Shown: positions 1 through 7,359 of the stretch, in pieces
Layout of the letters: each line of letters begins with the position of its first letter
How positions within the stretch are numbered: the first letter of the stretch is position 1
Assembly (NCBI RefSeq): GCF_001949145.1
Contig: NW_019091583.1
Coordinates: forward strand, 75,884-87,141
Length of the DNA stretch: 11,258 nucleotides
Direction of reading: 5' to 3'
Source: Acanthaster planci
Taxonomy: Eukaryota > Echinodermata > Asteroidea > Valvatida > Acanthasteridae
The notes under the pieces: model-generated
Database searches by the model: none
Told to the model about the DNA's origin: nothing
The model's input: the letters and a program-made list of their open reading frames with translations, nothing else
Position numbers and translations under genes: made by a program

Positions 1-960
1 ACATGCATTCAGACTTTGCCTGTGTTTCAGTACTATGTAGATAAAAAATATATTTGCGAACCTTTCTGTATTTAAACTTCTTCAAAATATTCATTTCAAT
101 ATGATGTGCATGTTACCAAGTCAGAAGAAAGATTCTACTTATATTGAAATGCAAGGCCCTCTGAGTTGTTTTTTTTTTAATTTGGAGAAAACATAGCATC
201 TTTTTCTATTATAGCATCGTATTCTATCTTGCTAAAACTTTCCAGGAGTATGATGGGCAATACAGTAACTGCTTATAATTATTTTGAAGAAATTCATACA
301 CTTTGACAAAAATTATGCATACAATTTTGAAAGTTCAGAAAATAAATGGAAAGCAGTTTAGAAACCAGTAAGACATGAATTAATTTTTCTAGTTTTTCAA
401 GAATTTAAGATTTCAATGAATGTTTGGATGAAGGTTTTTTATTTGCTGAGCTATGCCATTTGGAAAGTGTCACTTAACTTTCTTTTTCAAGAGGCAAAAA
501 TACATGTAAACCCGTGTTAGGTGTCCATACAATCTAGTTTTTTGGCCAAAAAATGCATCTTCAACTAAAAACTTATATTCCCTGGTTCAAACACAAAGCC
601 TAAAATTGTTCCAAATAAAACAGTCAACCTAACACCATCTTTACCATCTCAAGATAATTTCTACACTTTTGTTTACAAATCTAATCTTTGAGCTTGGTAG
701 CACCCTGTTTGCGCTGGCTACATTGGAGAAGGGAAGCCCAGCCAAACACCACGGTAGACAGGCGTCAACCCGACCTCATTGTTGTTTTTGTGCCTAGATA
801 GAAAAGAAAAAAGCAAAAGCTTTTTTGAGGACATTCTACTTCATTAGACGGTGGATATTAGCCGTCGCCAGCATATCTCAATAAATGGTATTTAGCCAAC
901 TGTGAGTACATGTAGACAGCGCCCTCGTTGATGCATATGCATGAGTAAGGCTGTACAGGT
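1..960. other. AT-rich non-coding DNA, no gene seen
   Basis: I find no open frame of convincing length or composition on either strand, and no recognisable repeat family. Small structures only: a perfect 16-bp palindrome (six T, GGCC, six A) at 538-553, a GACGG/CCGTC hairpin around 847-866, and a 12-bp palindrome atgcatatgcat at 931-942. These are common in AT-rich DNA and carry no function that I can support. Confidence 0.6.
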
Positions 961-984
961 TATTCCCCAGAGATTCAATATATG

Positions 985-1092
985 TTTGGTGCCTTAGTCA
1001 ATAATGCGCACATCTAAAATCACAAGACATGCTCCCTACTGGGTTCGATCCCAACCTGCCTTAAGTTTTTTGTCCAAAAAAAAAATGAAGAT
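985..1092 (+). repeat. possible tRNA-derived SINE head
   Basis: The segment ggttcgatcc at 1042-1051 matches the B box of a tRNA-type RNA polymerase III promoter. About 50 bp upstream, ggtgccttagtca (988-1000), followed by aataatgcgca, resembles a D-arm/A-box region. An A-rich stretch follows at about 1076-1085. Together these suggest a tRNA-derived SINE head with a short tail. A genuine tRNA is unlikely: the T-stem pairs only partly (about three of five positions) and I cannot build an acceptor stem. No second copy lies in the window, so this rests on motif resemblance alone. Confidence 0.3.
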
Positions 1093-1828
1093 TTTTTTTT
1101 TACTTGAAAACTGACTCTGGTATTTAATGACAGAGTGCAGGTGTATTTCAATTTTTTTCTGATTCATGGCTCTGGAGACATTTTTTACGGTGAGTGTAAA
1201 ATGGTTTGATTCTATAATTGATGGTGCAGAACCAGACTAAGGTTTGCCCTCCCTCCCAAAAAAACCAGTTAATGTTCATGTGGCCGGCAAAATATTGTTT
1301 AGTTACATGTGCTAGCGATGGCAAAATATCCATTCCATTCCATTAGATTGAGGAAACCAATCTACAAAATGAAGGAAGAGCTTTATTTTTCAACAAAAAT
1401 GCTGTCGTTCATTTTGCATGGTGAGTTTTAGAGACAATTCAGTTAAAGCCTACGACGGTCCAACCTCATGCTGAGTATGAACAGCACTGATAAGAATAAA
1501 GAACAAGGGTTGGGTTTATTGGTCCTATTACTAAGATTGAACTGTGACAGGCTGATATATTTGAACCCCAAAACGGCCGTGATGGGGGAGGTAGGATCCG
1601 CCCCCTTAATTTTTTTTATTATCGTGGCAGCACAATTCTTTTCCTCCATCAAGCCTTCAGGAGGTTTTCCAGTGATGTCTTTCAGTCGTTTTGACACCAA
1701 CTTTGTGAAAATCAGATGTACATGTACAGGCCACACTATGCCTAGTTGTATGTTTGCAAGACGGCTCAGCCAAAAATGATTACTTTTTCCCACTGATGTG
1801 CACAATACCAATACAGCAACAGTCACAG
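1093..1828. other. intergenic DNA left of the retrotransposon, no gene seen
   Basis: Open frames here, including one of 127 codons on the minus strand (1443-1826), overlap each other on both strands, match no family I know and end by chance at the element boundary. A hairpin with a 7-bp stem (tagattg 1344-1350, caatcta 1358-1364; 7-nt loop) and a short cattc repeat at 1331-1342 are the only local structures noted. Confidence 0.55.
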
Positions 1829-1955
1829 TGCTATGGGTTCCTCAGGCTTAACATCGACTGTCACTTCACAACGACTGTGATGTTCACCATGTCTATATCG
1901 TGCAGCTCATCCACACATGTGAAACTGAGGAGGGCGCTTTACTCTTTCCCAGACA
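1829..1955 (-). repeat. 3' LTR
   Basis: It starts (minus strand) TGTCTGGGAAAG at 1955 immediately after the polypurine tract and ends with CA at 1829, four bases shorter than the 5' LTR. Differences from the 5' copy are mostly single substitutions plus small indels near the left end (about 1839-1860) and at 1917-1920. Divergence of roughly 15-20% by eye, if both copies were identical at insertion, means an old insertion; recombination between subfamilies is the other explanation. The left boundary is less certain than the right. Confidence 0.8.
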
Positions 1956-1972
1956 TCTCCCTCTTTTTTTTT
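1956..1972 (-). other. polypurine tract
   Basis: The minus strand has nine A followed by GAGGGAGA, a 17-nt uninterrupted purine run ending at the first base of the 3' LTR. This is the expected site for plus-strand DNA priming in an LTR retrotransposon, and it independently fixes the inner border of the 3' LTR. Confidence 0.85.
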
Positions 1973-2411
1973 ACGCTAAACAATTAGCAAACTTGGTAAT
2001 GTTTACCTATAACATCTTGTTCAAAAGATAAACAAAAAACAGCTTTTTTTTGTCTTTTTTTCGTCGACTTGTCTTGCCAAAGTGAAAACATTGCACAAGA
2101 AAAAAAATTCTTCAGTCTCCAGACACCTGTAATAAATAATAAAGTCCCATGAAATGCTTTTACGTGGAATGAACCAAAGGCTACGACATTTTGATGTAAA
2201 CTAAAAAATGCCTGATTCCACTTGTCATTATTATGCATATTTGTGTGTGTTAGAATGTGAAGTATGGAAATCAAAGCAAGTCAAAACATTAAATCTGTCC
2301 TCTGGAGAATTGAATCACTAAGTGTCCTTTTGTGTGCCTTTTCTCTTTGTCGAAATCTGCGTGACAGAATTTATAGTTCATTGTCATGTTTCAAACTGCA
2401 AAATCCTTGAA
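1973..2411 (-). other. retrotransposon 3' untranslated region
   Basis: About 440 bp between the end of pol and the polypurine tract. A 96-codon frame on the minus strand (1984-2274) resembles nothing and lacks the membrane and fusion features of an envelope protein, so I do not call it a gene. Several A- or T-runs of 7-8 bases occur. Confidence 0.6.
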
Positions 2412-2876
2412 TCAAGATGGTGTTTTGATGTTGGAACGAGCACGTGTGGACTTCAGAGAAATTTGTTCGGTGCTTGGTGGATTTGTCTTGGGTTGGACTA
2501 GATCTGTTGCTGTTTTCACAAGCCTGGCTGGCTCAGGTAGGACTGCTGGTTGATTGGCTGGTGGGGTTGAGGCAGAGACTGGGTCTTGCTGGACTGGAGC
2601 TGTTGCTAAAGAATTTGTCTCCGACTGATGAGTTGATGTAGGCGAGTGCTTTCTGTTGCATCTCAGCACTTGGCCACTGTCTAGCTCGATGAGATAGGAA
2701 CGGGAACCGTCACTGGCAACACATTCTCCAGCTTGCCATGACGTGTTCCTGCTGGGTGGCTGAATTCTGACTGGTTGTCCAATCTGCAATTCCAGAAGCA
2801 GTTTTGCAGTTCTCTCATATATGGTGTTTGGCCTTCTTCTTCTGAAGTTGAATATTGTCTGCCACACCTTGGACAA
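2412..2876 (-). pseudogene. pol: integrase C-terminal domain and Pro/Ser/Thr-rich tail
   Basis: From about residue 20 (YERTAKLLLELQIGQPVRIQP) this frame continues the integrase after a shift near 2818; residues before that are out of frame. The G-x-x-V-R motif (33-37) and the SYLIELDSGQVLRCNRKH segment (60-77) match the SH3-like C-terminal DNA-binding domain of Ty3/gypsy integrases. Residues 78-154 are low-complexity, rich in Pro, Ser, Thr and Gln, as often seen at the Pol C-terminus in this group. I see no chromodomain. The stop at 2412-2414 is the likely natural end of Gag-Pol. Confidence 0.82.
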
Positions 2877-3372
2877 TGTCTGGCTTCAGAAAGGCTTCAG
2901 GTGTTGGCAACAGTGTTCTCGCCCATTTCGACATCAATCTCTGCATTGGACTGCTGCCACTGGAATCAGGTGTGTTACGCCAATCTAGAATTGCAAGATG
3001 AAGATCTTCTTTAGCTTTGGTCACTTTCTTGATGATGTTCTTTTTCACTGCTGATTCTGCTTTGCCATTACTCTGGCTGGGGGAGGGAGAAGACGTAACA
3101 TGCTCAAACTCCCAATCTCTGCTGAATTCCTCATAGTCCACCGCAATGAACTGAAGACCGTTGTTATTAATGACCTTGCTGGGTATACCAAATCGTAAGA
3201 AATGCTTCTTTGTGCACTCAACTATAGTGTCTGATCTGGTGCTATCCAGCTTGCCTAGTTCCCAGAAGTCGCTGTTGAGGTCAGCTGTGATCAGATAGTC
3301 AGCATGTCTGTAGTGAAAGAGACCTTGGCTGAATACACTCCATGCCCAATTGGGTATTTCATATGACATCAT
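2815..3372 (-). pseudogene. pol: integrase catalytic core, second catalytic Asp replaced by Asn
   Basis: RNase H-fold core that would carry out 3' processing and strand transfer. The first acidic residue is D31 (ITADLNSDFWEL). The family's S-D-N-G-P-Q-F block is N-N-N-G-L-Q-F at 69-75, putting Asn70 in place of the second Asp. The Glu is E106 (QSNGKAES). Asn70 and E106 are separated by exactly 35 residues, confirming the D,D(35)E alignment. LDWRNTP at 129-135 is the usual core end. The frame follows the zinc domain in phase after one TAG, and is lost near 2818, where the C-terminal domain moves to another frame. Catalysis would be abolished by the Asn change alone. Confidence 0.88.
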
Positions 3373-3411
3373 CGGCTCTTTCTGTTGCTTGTTCAGGAAC
3401 TCATTACAAGA

Positions 3412-3687
3412 CTAGCACTGGCTTACCCTGTCTTTGATCTGGCTTGTCATTCCAGGCCAGTATAGCACTTCTCTGGCTCTTTGTAGGCAAGCTTCTGTAC
3501 CAAAGTGGCTTGAATGGACTCTGGTAAGCATCATCCTGTGCACAGACTTGGGTACAATGACCCTCATTCCTTTGTAGAGTACCCCATCCTGAACAGTGAT
3601 TTCGTATCGGACACCAAAGTACTCACGAATGCACATCGATACTTCATTTTTCTGCTCTAGCCATCCCTGCAGCACTACAGTCTTCAA
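3412..3687 (-). pseudogene. pol: integrase N-terminal zinc-binding domain
   Basis: Integrase inserts element cDNA into chromosomes; this is its HHCC domain. The segment ITVQDGVLYKGMRVIVPKS (30-48), then HSSHFGTEACLQRAREVLYWPGM (58-80) with His58 and His61, then VSQC with Cys91, is characteristic of Ty3/gypsy integrase. The next codon is TAG (3412-3414), followed in the same frame by Ser-Cys, so the nonsense codon sits between the two zinc-binding cysteines. It is a single in-frame stop: the core domain continues in the same frame downstream. The apparent start lies in the left copy of the tandem duplication. Confidence 0.86.
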
Positions 3688-3944
3688 CAGTTGAAGAACT
3701 GAATCGGAAGGACTGAATCGGACTGTGTGGTCGCCTTGATTTATAGCTGTGTGCTATCCTTCATGCATAAATAGCCGGACTGATTGATGACTTCAATCTC
3801 TTCATTTCTCTGCTCTGGCTATCCCTCCAGCACTACAGTCTTCAACAGTTGAAGAACTGAATCAGACTGTGTGGCCTTCTTGGTTTGCAGCTGTGTGCTA
3901 TCCTTCATGCATAAATAGCTGGATTGGTTGATGACTTCAATCTC
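3643..3944 (-). repeat. 144-bp tandem duplication inside pol
   Basis: Two adjacent direct copies: 3801-3944 (144 bp) and 3643-3800 (158 bp). They share ttcatgcataaatagc, cagcactacagtcttcaaca and the tail gatgacttcaatctc. The left copy is longer by exactly 14 bp because actgaatcggaagg is followed by a second actgaatcgg, a nested small duplication. About a dozen substitutions separate the copies, so the event is not recent. A 144-bp unit equals 48 codons and would have kept the frame when formed; the later 14-bp gain broke it. The duplicated segment is the spacer and first part of the integrase N-terminal region. Confidence 0.9.
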
Positions 3945-4002
3945 TGACATGAGTCACTCCTCCTGTCTCAGGTGAAACATCTGGTACTCTGACAGGCAAC
4001 TC

Positions 4003-4191
4003 TCATCTGTGCTCTTCGTGGAAGCCTGGCTTTAAAATGTCAGCTATATACACCTGGCTTCCCGGCAGGTACTGCACGCTCAGGTTGTACCGGTATTTCT
4101 GTAATCTCAGAAGCATGCGTTGCAGCCTCTTGGGAGCTTTATGTATTGGCTTCGTGAAGATTGGCACCAACGGCTTGTGGTCGGTGTTCAC
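4003..4191 (-). pseudogene. pol: RNase H domain, C-terminal piece
   Basis: Continues the RNase H fold after the frameshift near 4205. NTDHKPL at 2-8 carries the third catalytic Asp (D4), KAPKRLQRMLLRLQKYRYNLSVQYLPG is the usual basic stretch and closing strand, and IAD at 49-51 provides the fourth acidic residue. The four acidic residues of the active site are therefore all present, but split between two frames. The frame ends at a stop 25 nt after the family-typical ADxL segment, inside the RNase H to integrase spacer. Confidence 0.84.
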
Positions 4192-4196
4192 CTTGA

Positions 4197-4430
4197 TCAG
4201 CTCTCTGCCATAAACTGGTCAAACCTCTCACAGGAGAAAACTATGGCTAGGCACTCTTTCTCTATCTGTGCATAGTTCTGCTCTGCCGAGGTGAGGGACC
4301 GGGAGGCAAATGCAACTGGTTGCCCATTCTGAAGGAGAGTTGTTCCACGCCCTTTCTCTGATGCATCACACTGTATTGTGACCTCTGTGTTCAGGTCGTA
4401 GCACCCGAGTACTGGAGCACTGGCAATCAT
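4197..4430 (-). pseudogene. pol: RNase H domain, N-terminal piece
   Basis: RNase H degrades the RNA strand of the RNA/DNA hybrid during element reverse transcription. The first catalytic Asp is D22 in CDASEKGRG, the SRSLTSAEQNYAQIEKE block (43-59) carries the catalytic Glu at 57, and RF at 69-70 is followed by a frameshift near 4205 that produces an early stop. The rest of the domain continues in the adjacent frame (next entry). The apparent start Met is internal to the polyprotein. Confidence 0.85.
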
Positions 4431-4600
4431 GTCCTTAATCTGCTGAAAGGACTCTTCCTGTTGTGACTACCATGTGAAAACTTACGCTGCTCTGTCAACT
4501 TTTGGAGTGGCTCACTCACTTCGGCAAGCCTTGGCAAGTATCATGATAGGTTGTTGACACATCCCAACAGTCGCTGGACTGCTTTCCTTGAGTCTGGTCG
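4431..4600 (-). pseudogene. pol: RT connection region, shifted and interrupted
   Basis: Between the RT core and RNase H pieces, RT-like sequence (RLLGCVNNLS, a stop, then YLPRLAEVSEPLQKL) can be read in a frame different from the polymerase core. A further shift near 4480 and a TAG at 4467-4469 precede the RNase H frame. The segment corresponds to the RT thumb/connection, which normally runs straight into RNase H. Identification rests on the YLPRL/EPLQKL pattern and position. Confidence 0.65.
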
Positions 4601-5052
4601 CTGCAAGTTTTTATTGCCTCTACCTTCCTCGGATCTGGGTGGACTCCTCTTGAGGTCAACGCTTGGCGCACGAATGTCACTTCATCCAGTCGTAGTCTGA
4701 TCTTCTTTCGGTTGAGTTTCAGGTTCGCTTGACGTGCCCGGTGAAGAAGCGTCCTCAGATTTCTGTCATGTTCTGCTACATCACAGCCGTACACTAGAAT
4801 ATCATCAGCGATGACTGCTGTGCCAGGCAGCCCCAGCAATATCCCTATCTGTCGTCGCTGGTATTCTTCTGGTACTGATGCTATTCCAAACGTCATTCTC
4901 AGATAACGGTATCTGCCGAATGGGGTCCAGAAAGTTGTCAGGAAGGAGCTCTCTTCATCAAGTTTTACTTGATGAAATCCTTCTTTTGCATCTAGGACGG
5001 TGAAGACTTTTGCATTGGCGAGAGAGGGCAATATCTCGTCAAGTGTTGGCAT
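4516..5052 (-). pseudogene. pol: reverse transcriptase core fragment
   Basis: RNA/DNA-dependent DNA polymerase that would copy element RNA into cDNA inside the particle. Residues 1-148 are RT fingers and palm: the first catalytic Asp is D21 (VLDAKEGF), TTFWTPFGRYR follows at 39-49, and the YxDD-equivalent is IADDILVYG with D83 and D84, so all three metal-binding residues remain. The LNRKK and VHPDP blocks (113-141) mark the thumb side. From about residue 149 the frame is wrong: a shift near 4600 moves the connection segment into another frame, which itself has a TGA. Upstream, a TAA at 5059-5061 and a shift near 5075 separate this piece from the preceding one. The Met at 5052 is internal to the domain, not a true start. 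Confidence 0.88.
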
Positions 5053-5125
5053 CGGGTATTAAGGACGTTTGATGGTTTTTATTTAGCTCTCGTGGATCTA
5101 AGCAAACTCGCATCTTGCCCAGTTT

Positions 5126-5881
5126 CTAGACAATCACCAGGATGCTGATCCTTGCTGTAGGCTCGGTAACTTTTGCTGTGATGCCTTGTTTCTCTACCTC
5201 ATGTATCTTGTCATGAAGCTTATCTTTCATGGCAACCGGAACACGACGTGGTGCATTCTGTACCAGTCGCAGAGGGATCAATGTCAATGTGGTACTCCCC
5301 TGCAAAATTTCACACTCTGTCAAGGGCACTGTGTCATGCTGCATGCTATTGAGTGCACTGTCAACATGTACGCTTATGAGGCCCATCTTTGTACACGTCT
5401 GTTGTGACAGTAGGGGAGGCTGGCTGGAATCAACTATCTTGAAGTTAAGATTCCTCTGGCGACCTTGATAGTGACATGTCAGGTCACATTCTCCTTTGAC
5501 ATTGATGAAACTGTCATCGTACAATTTTAATCTAGCAGACGACTTTTTCATTTGAGGCTTTTTTGTCTTCTTGACATCACACAGGGTGTCAAATGACATC
5601 ATGTTGCATGTTGCCCCTGTGTCAATCTGACACTGAATGCTAATCTGGCCTGGCTCTGAAATGAATGCAAGCAGGACCATAAGCACTTTGTGGCCCCTGT
5701 TGATAGCCCCAAGTAGTTGCACACCAAAGATAGACTCATCTGTATCACTTTCTGATCGCACTTCTTGCATTATGTGCAAACTTTCTTGATTTTCTCTCCA
5801 TCTACATACTGACTGGAAGTGGTTTATTTGTCCGCACTTTCCACTTTTTTTCCATAGGCAGGACATCTGTTCTGGTCCCAT
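5126..5881 (-). pseudogene. pol: second zinc knuckle, aspartic protease and RT N-terminus
   Basis: A 251-codon open stretch in the -1 frame relative to gag, overlapping it by 58 bp. Residues 16-26 (CGQINHFQSVC) are the second nucleocapsid knuckle, with Ser at 13 where the first Cys should be. The retropepsin active site is at 87-90 (IDTGA), and a hydrophobic flap and C-terminal strand region extends to about 170. This enzyme, active as a dimer, would cut the Gag-Pol polyprotein. Residues about 212-251 are the start of reverse transcriptase and end at a TAG (5126-5128) inside the RT fingers. Reading on past that stop, the same frame still shows RT-like sequence (DPRELN) before a shift near 5075. 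The annotated Met is not a natural start; the product would have been made as Gag-Pol. Confidence 0.82.
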
Positions 5882-6555
5882 TCATGTGAAGATCCACGGT
5901 ACTTGCAAGATTTCAGTGTCTTGGGCTTCTTGGGATCTTTAGGCTTTAACTTAGCGGTGCTCTTTGCTTTTGGGCTCTCTCGTTTCTTCAAGGCATGCAC
6001 AGTTTCTGTTTGTGGCACATCAATCTGCTTGAGCCGTTCTTGTGTCAGCTCACTGATTCTGAGGGCTTCGATTGCTCTCTTCAGATCACATTCTCTTTCT
6101 CTCAAAAGCCTTGCTCTTGCTGCTTTATCTCTAGTTCCAAGAACAAGCCGGTCTCGGATCATCTCTGTTTCTAGCTGACCAAATTTGCATTTCTCTGCTA
6201 ACAGCCGTAAGCGAATGTCATACTGGTCTATGGTATTATTCGGCTGTTGATCAGCAGTATGAAACTGGTATCTCTCATACAGAACATTCCTGATCGGTGC
6301 GAAATACGCCTGTAGAATTGTTTTGTGGCCTTTCATCTCGTCATCCGTGAGCCGAAGCTGCTTCACAATGTTCTTGCACTCTTTTCCCATCACACTTTTC
6401 AGAGTAGCCACATGGATTGTTTCATCCTTTTTACCAAGTTGTACTGCTTTGCAATAGTCCTCAAAACTTTCTCTGAAAAAGTTCCAATTGTTGGCAAGAT
6501 CACCCCCTTTACAGTTCATAGCCTCCGGCGGTGGAATCTGATACGCCGCCATCAT
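5824..6555 (-). CDS. gag: retrotransposon Gag (capsid plus broken nucleocapsid)
   Basis: A 243-residue open frame encoding the structural protein that would assemble virus-like particles around element RNA in the cytoplasm. Residues about 10-180 have the charged, helical Gag pattern of Mag/SURL-type elements; about 185-215 are Lys/Pro-rich, typical of the capsid to nucleocapsid linker. The first zinc knuckle (C217, H224, C231, ending CPAYGKK) has Arg at position 220 where the family has Cys. The second knuckle lies in the next frame, entered by a -1 shift at seven A residues (5845-5851), and this frame stops 19 nt past that run. The start is chosen at the first of two adjacent Met codons, 211 bp inside the primer binding site. 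The frame is open, but the nucleocapsid could not bind zinc normally, so function is unlikely. Confidence 0.85.
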   Translation of the reverse strand: MMAAYQIPPPEAMNCKGGDLANNWNFFRESFEDYCKAVQLGKKDETIHVATLKSVMGKECKNIVKQLRLTDDEMKGHKTILQAYFAPIRNVLYERYQFHTADQQPNNTIDQYDIRLRLLAEKCKFGQLETEMIRDRLVLGTRDKAARARLLRERECDLKRAIEALRISELTQERLKQIDVPQTETVHALKKRESPKAKSTAKLKPKDPKKPKTLKSCKYRGSSHEWDQNRCPAYGKKVESADK

Positions 6556-6766
6556 GCACAGTCGTTCGTGTCGTTATTTAATATGCGGGTCGAGAATGCA
6601 TGCACACAGCAATGCTCATACATGTAACACTATCGCACAATACACTGATTTCGGAAGTGTTGCTGACTTACCCCCGAAAAATCTCTCGTTTGCGGTTGAA
6701 AGCTGGCTACTCCAACACTATTAAGCTAACCGCAATCAAGTCTCTGATATCTTCTCTCTATATCAG
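6556..6766 (-). other. retrotransposon 5' leader
   Basis: About 210 bp between the primer binding site and the first Gag Met. No open frame of its own. In this family such a leader normally carries the packaging signal; I can point to no specific structure here. Confidence 0.6.
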
Positions 6767-6782
6767 CTCACTTCTGACACCA
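6767..6782 (-). other. primer binding site, tRNA-Leu type
   Basis: The minus strand reads TGGTGTCAGAAGTGAG directly after the 5' LTR. This complements the 3' end of a metazoan leucine tRNA (…CACTTCTGACA plus CCA), with a probable mismatch near its inner end. Leucine tRNA priming is known for SURL and Steamer elements. Its exact abutment on the LTR end fixes that boundary. Confidence 0.82.
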
Positions 6783-6913
6783 TGTTACGGGGTCTATGGC
6801 TTAACAATAATAAAGACACTTCACTACGACTGTGACGTCCGCCATGTCTAATATTGTGCAGCTCGTCCACACACACATGAAACTGAGGAGGGCGCTATAC
6901 TCTTTCCAAGACA
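6783..6913 (-). repeat. 5' LTR
   Basis: Read on the minus strand it begins TGTCTTGGAAAG at 6913 and ends CCGTAACA at 6783, next to the primer binding site. It aligns along its length with 1829-1955. Best conserved is the part containing gaaactgaggagggcgct (6876-6893 region), identical in both copies. On the plus strand it holds a CRE-like tgacgtcc at about 6833-6840, altered to tgatgttc in the other LTR. I see no clear TATA box or polyadenylation signal in the element's orientation. Confidence 0.85.
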
Positions 6914-7359
6914 ATAGATCGGTCCAAATTTCACATCTGTATTGCTCATGACTGTTTTTTGTAAATGTCAAGTTATTAAAAAATTGGTTATGGGATAGCA
7001 GAGTTTAAAATGGGAGGGTAGATCACACCTCCCTCTGGCCGAGAAATGGCCTGAATAAACTCTACATCTCTTGTAGGGCTAAATCATATTTTTAAAATTG
7101 TCTGATTTTCAAAACAGTTTCTTATGATACCTTTGCCTGTGAGAACAACACAAAGAAATTAATACAAAACCTCAGTCACAATACATCAAACTTACAGTTT
7201 GTACGTTATTTCTAAAAATTTCCCCAGGGTTTGTGAAATAACCCATCGTGACTTACCCCACACATCTTCATAAATTAAACTGATTCTCCAAGACGGCAGA
7301 CCACTTTAAACGCAGAACTGAAAGGAACAGGACAACAATAAATGTTGACAAATCTCATA
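6914..7359. other. intergenic DNA right of the retrotransposon, nothing recognised
   Basis: AT-rich, no credible open frame, no repeat shared with other parts of the window. An imperfect ggccgagaaatggcc hairpin lies at about 7038-7052. Confidence 0.55.

Larger units (their letters stand above)
1829..6913 (-). mobile_element. degenerate Ty3/gypsy LTR retrotransposon (Mag/SURL/Steamer-like)
   Basis: About 5.1 kb bounded by two related short LTRs (127 and 131 bp), both starting TG and ending CA. Directly inside the 5' LTR lies a tRNA-Leu-type primer binding site; directly inside the 3' LTR lies a 17-nt polypurine tract. The domain order is Gag, protease, RT, RNase H, integrase, which defines Ty3/gypsy (Metaviridae) against copia. 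Short LTRs, a Leu primer and the Gag and RT sequence character fit the Mag/SURL/Steamer group; that placement comes from recall of the family, not a tree. I see no envelope gene. The copy is dead: nonsense codons at 5126-5128, 5059-5061, 4467-4469 and 3412-3414, frameshifts near 5850, 5075, 4600, 4480, 4205 and 2818, and a lost integrase Asp. Possible degenerate target duplication: acag (1825-1828) against atag (6914-6917). Confidence 0.93.

Noticed and set aside
538-553. 16-bp palindrome TTTTTTGGCCAAAAAA as a regulatory or cruciform site
   Set aside because: A- and T-run palindromes are common in this AT-rich DNA and nothing nearby suggests a role.
1021-1060. Genuine tRNA gene
   Set aside because: B box is present but T-stem pairing is poor and no acceptor stem can be drawn; kept only as a possible SINE head.
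1443-1826. 127-codon minus-strand open frame left of the retrotransposon
   Set aside because: No recognisable domain, overlaps equally long plus-strand frames, atypical composition; most likely chance.
1984-2274. Possible envelope or accessory gene downstream of pol
   Set aside because: 96 codons, no signal peptide, fusion segment or transmembrane anchor visible; lies in the 3' untranslated part next to the polypurine tract.
5186-5468. Plus-strand frames opposite pol (also 2444-2641, 2775-3014, 5903-6178)
   Set aside because: Antisense shadows of the retrotransposon coding strand with no independent support.
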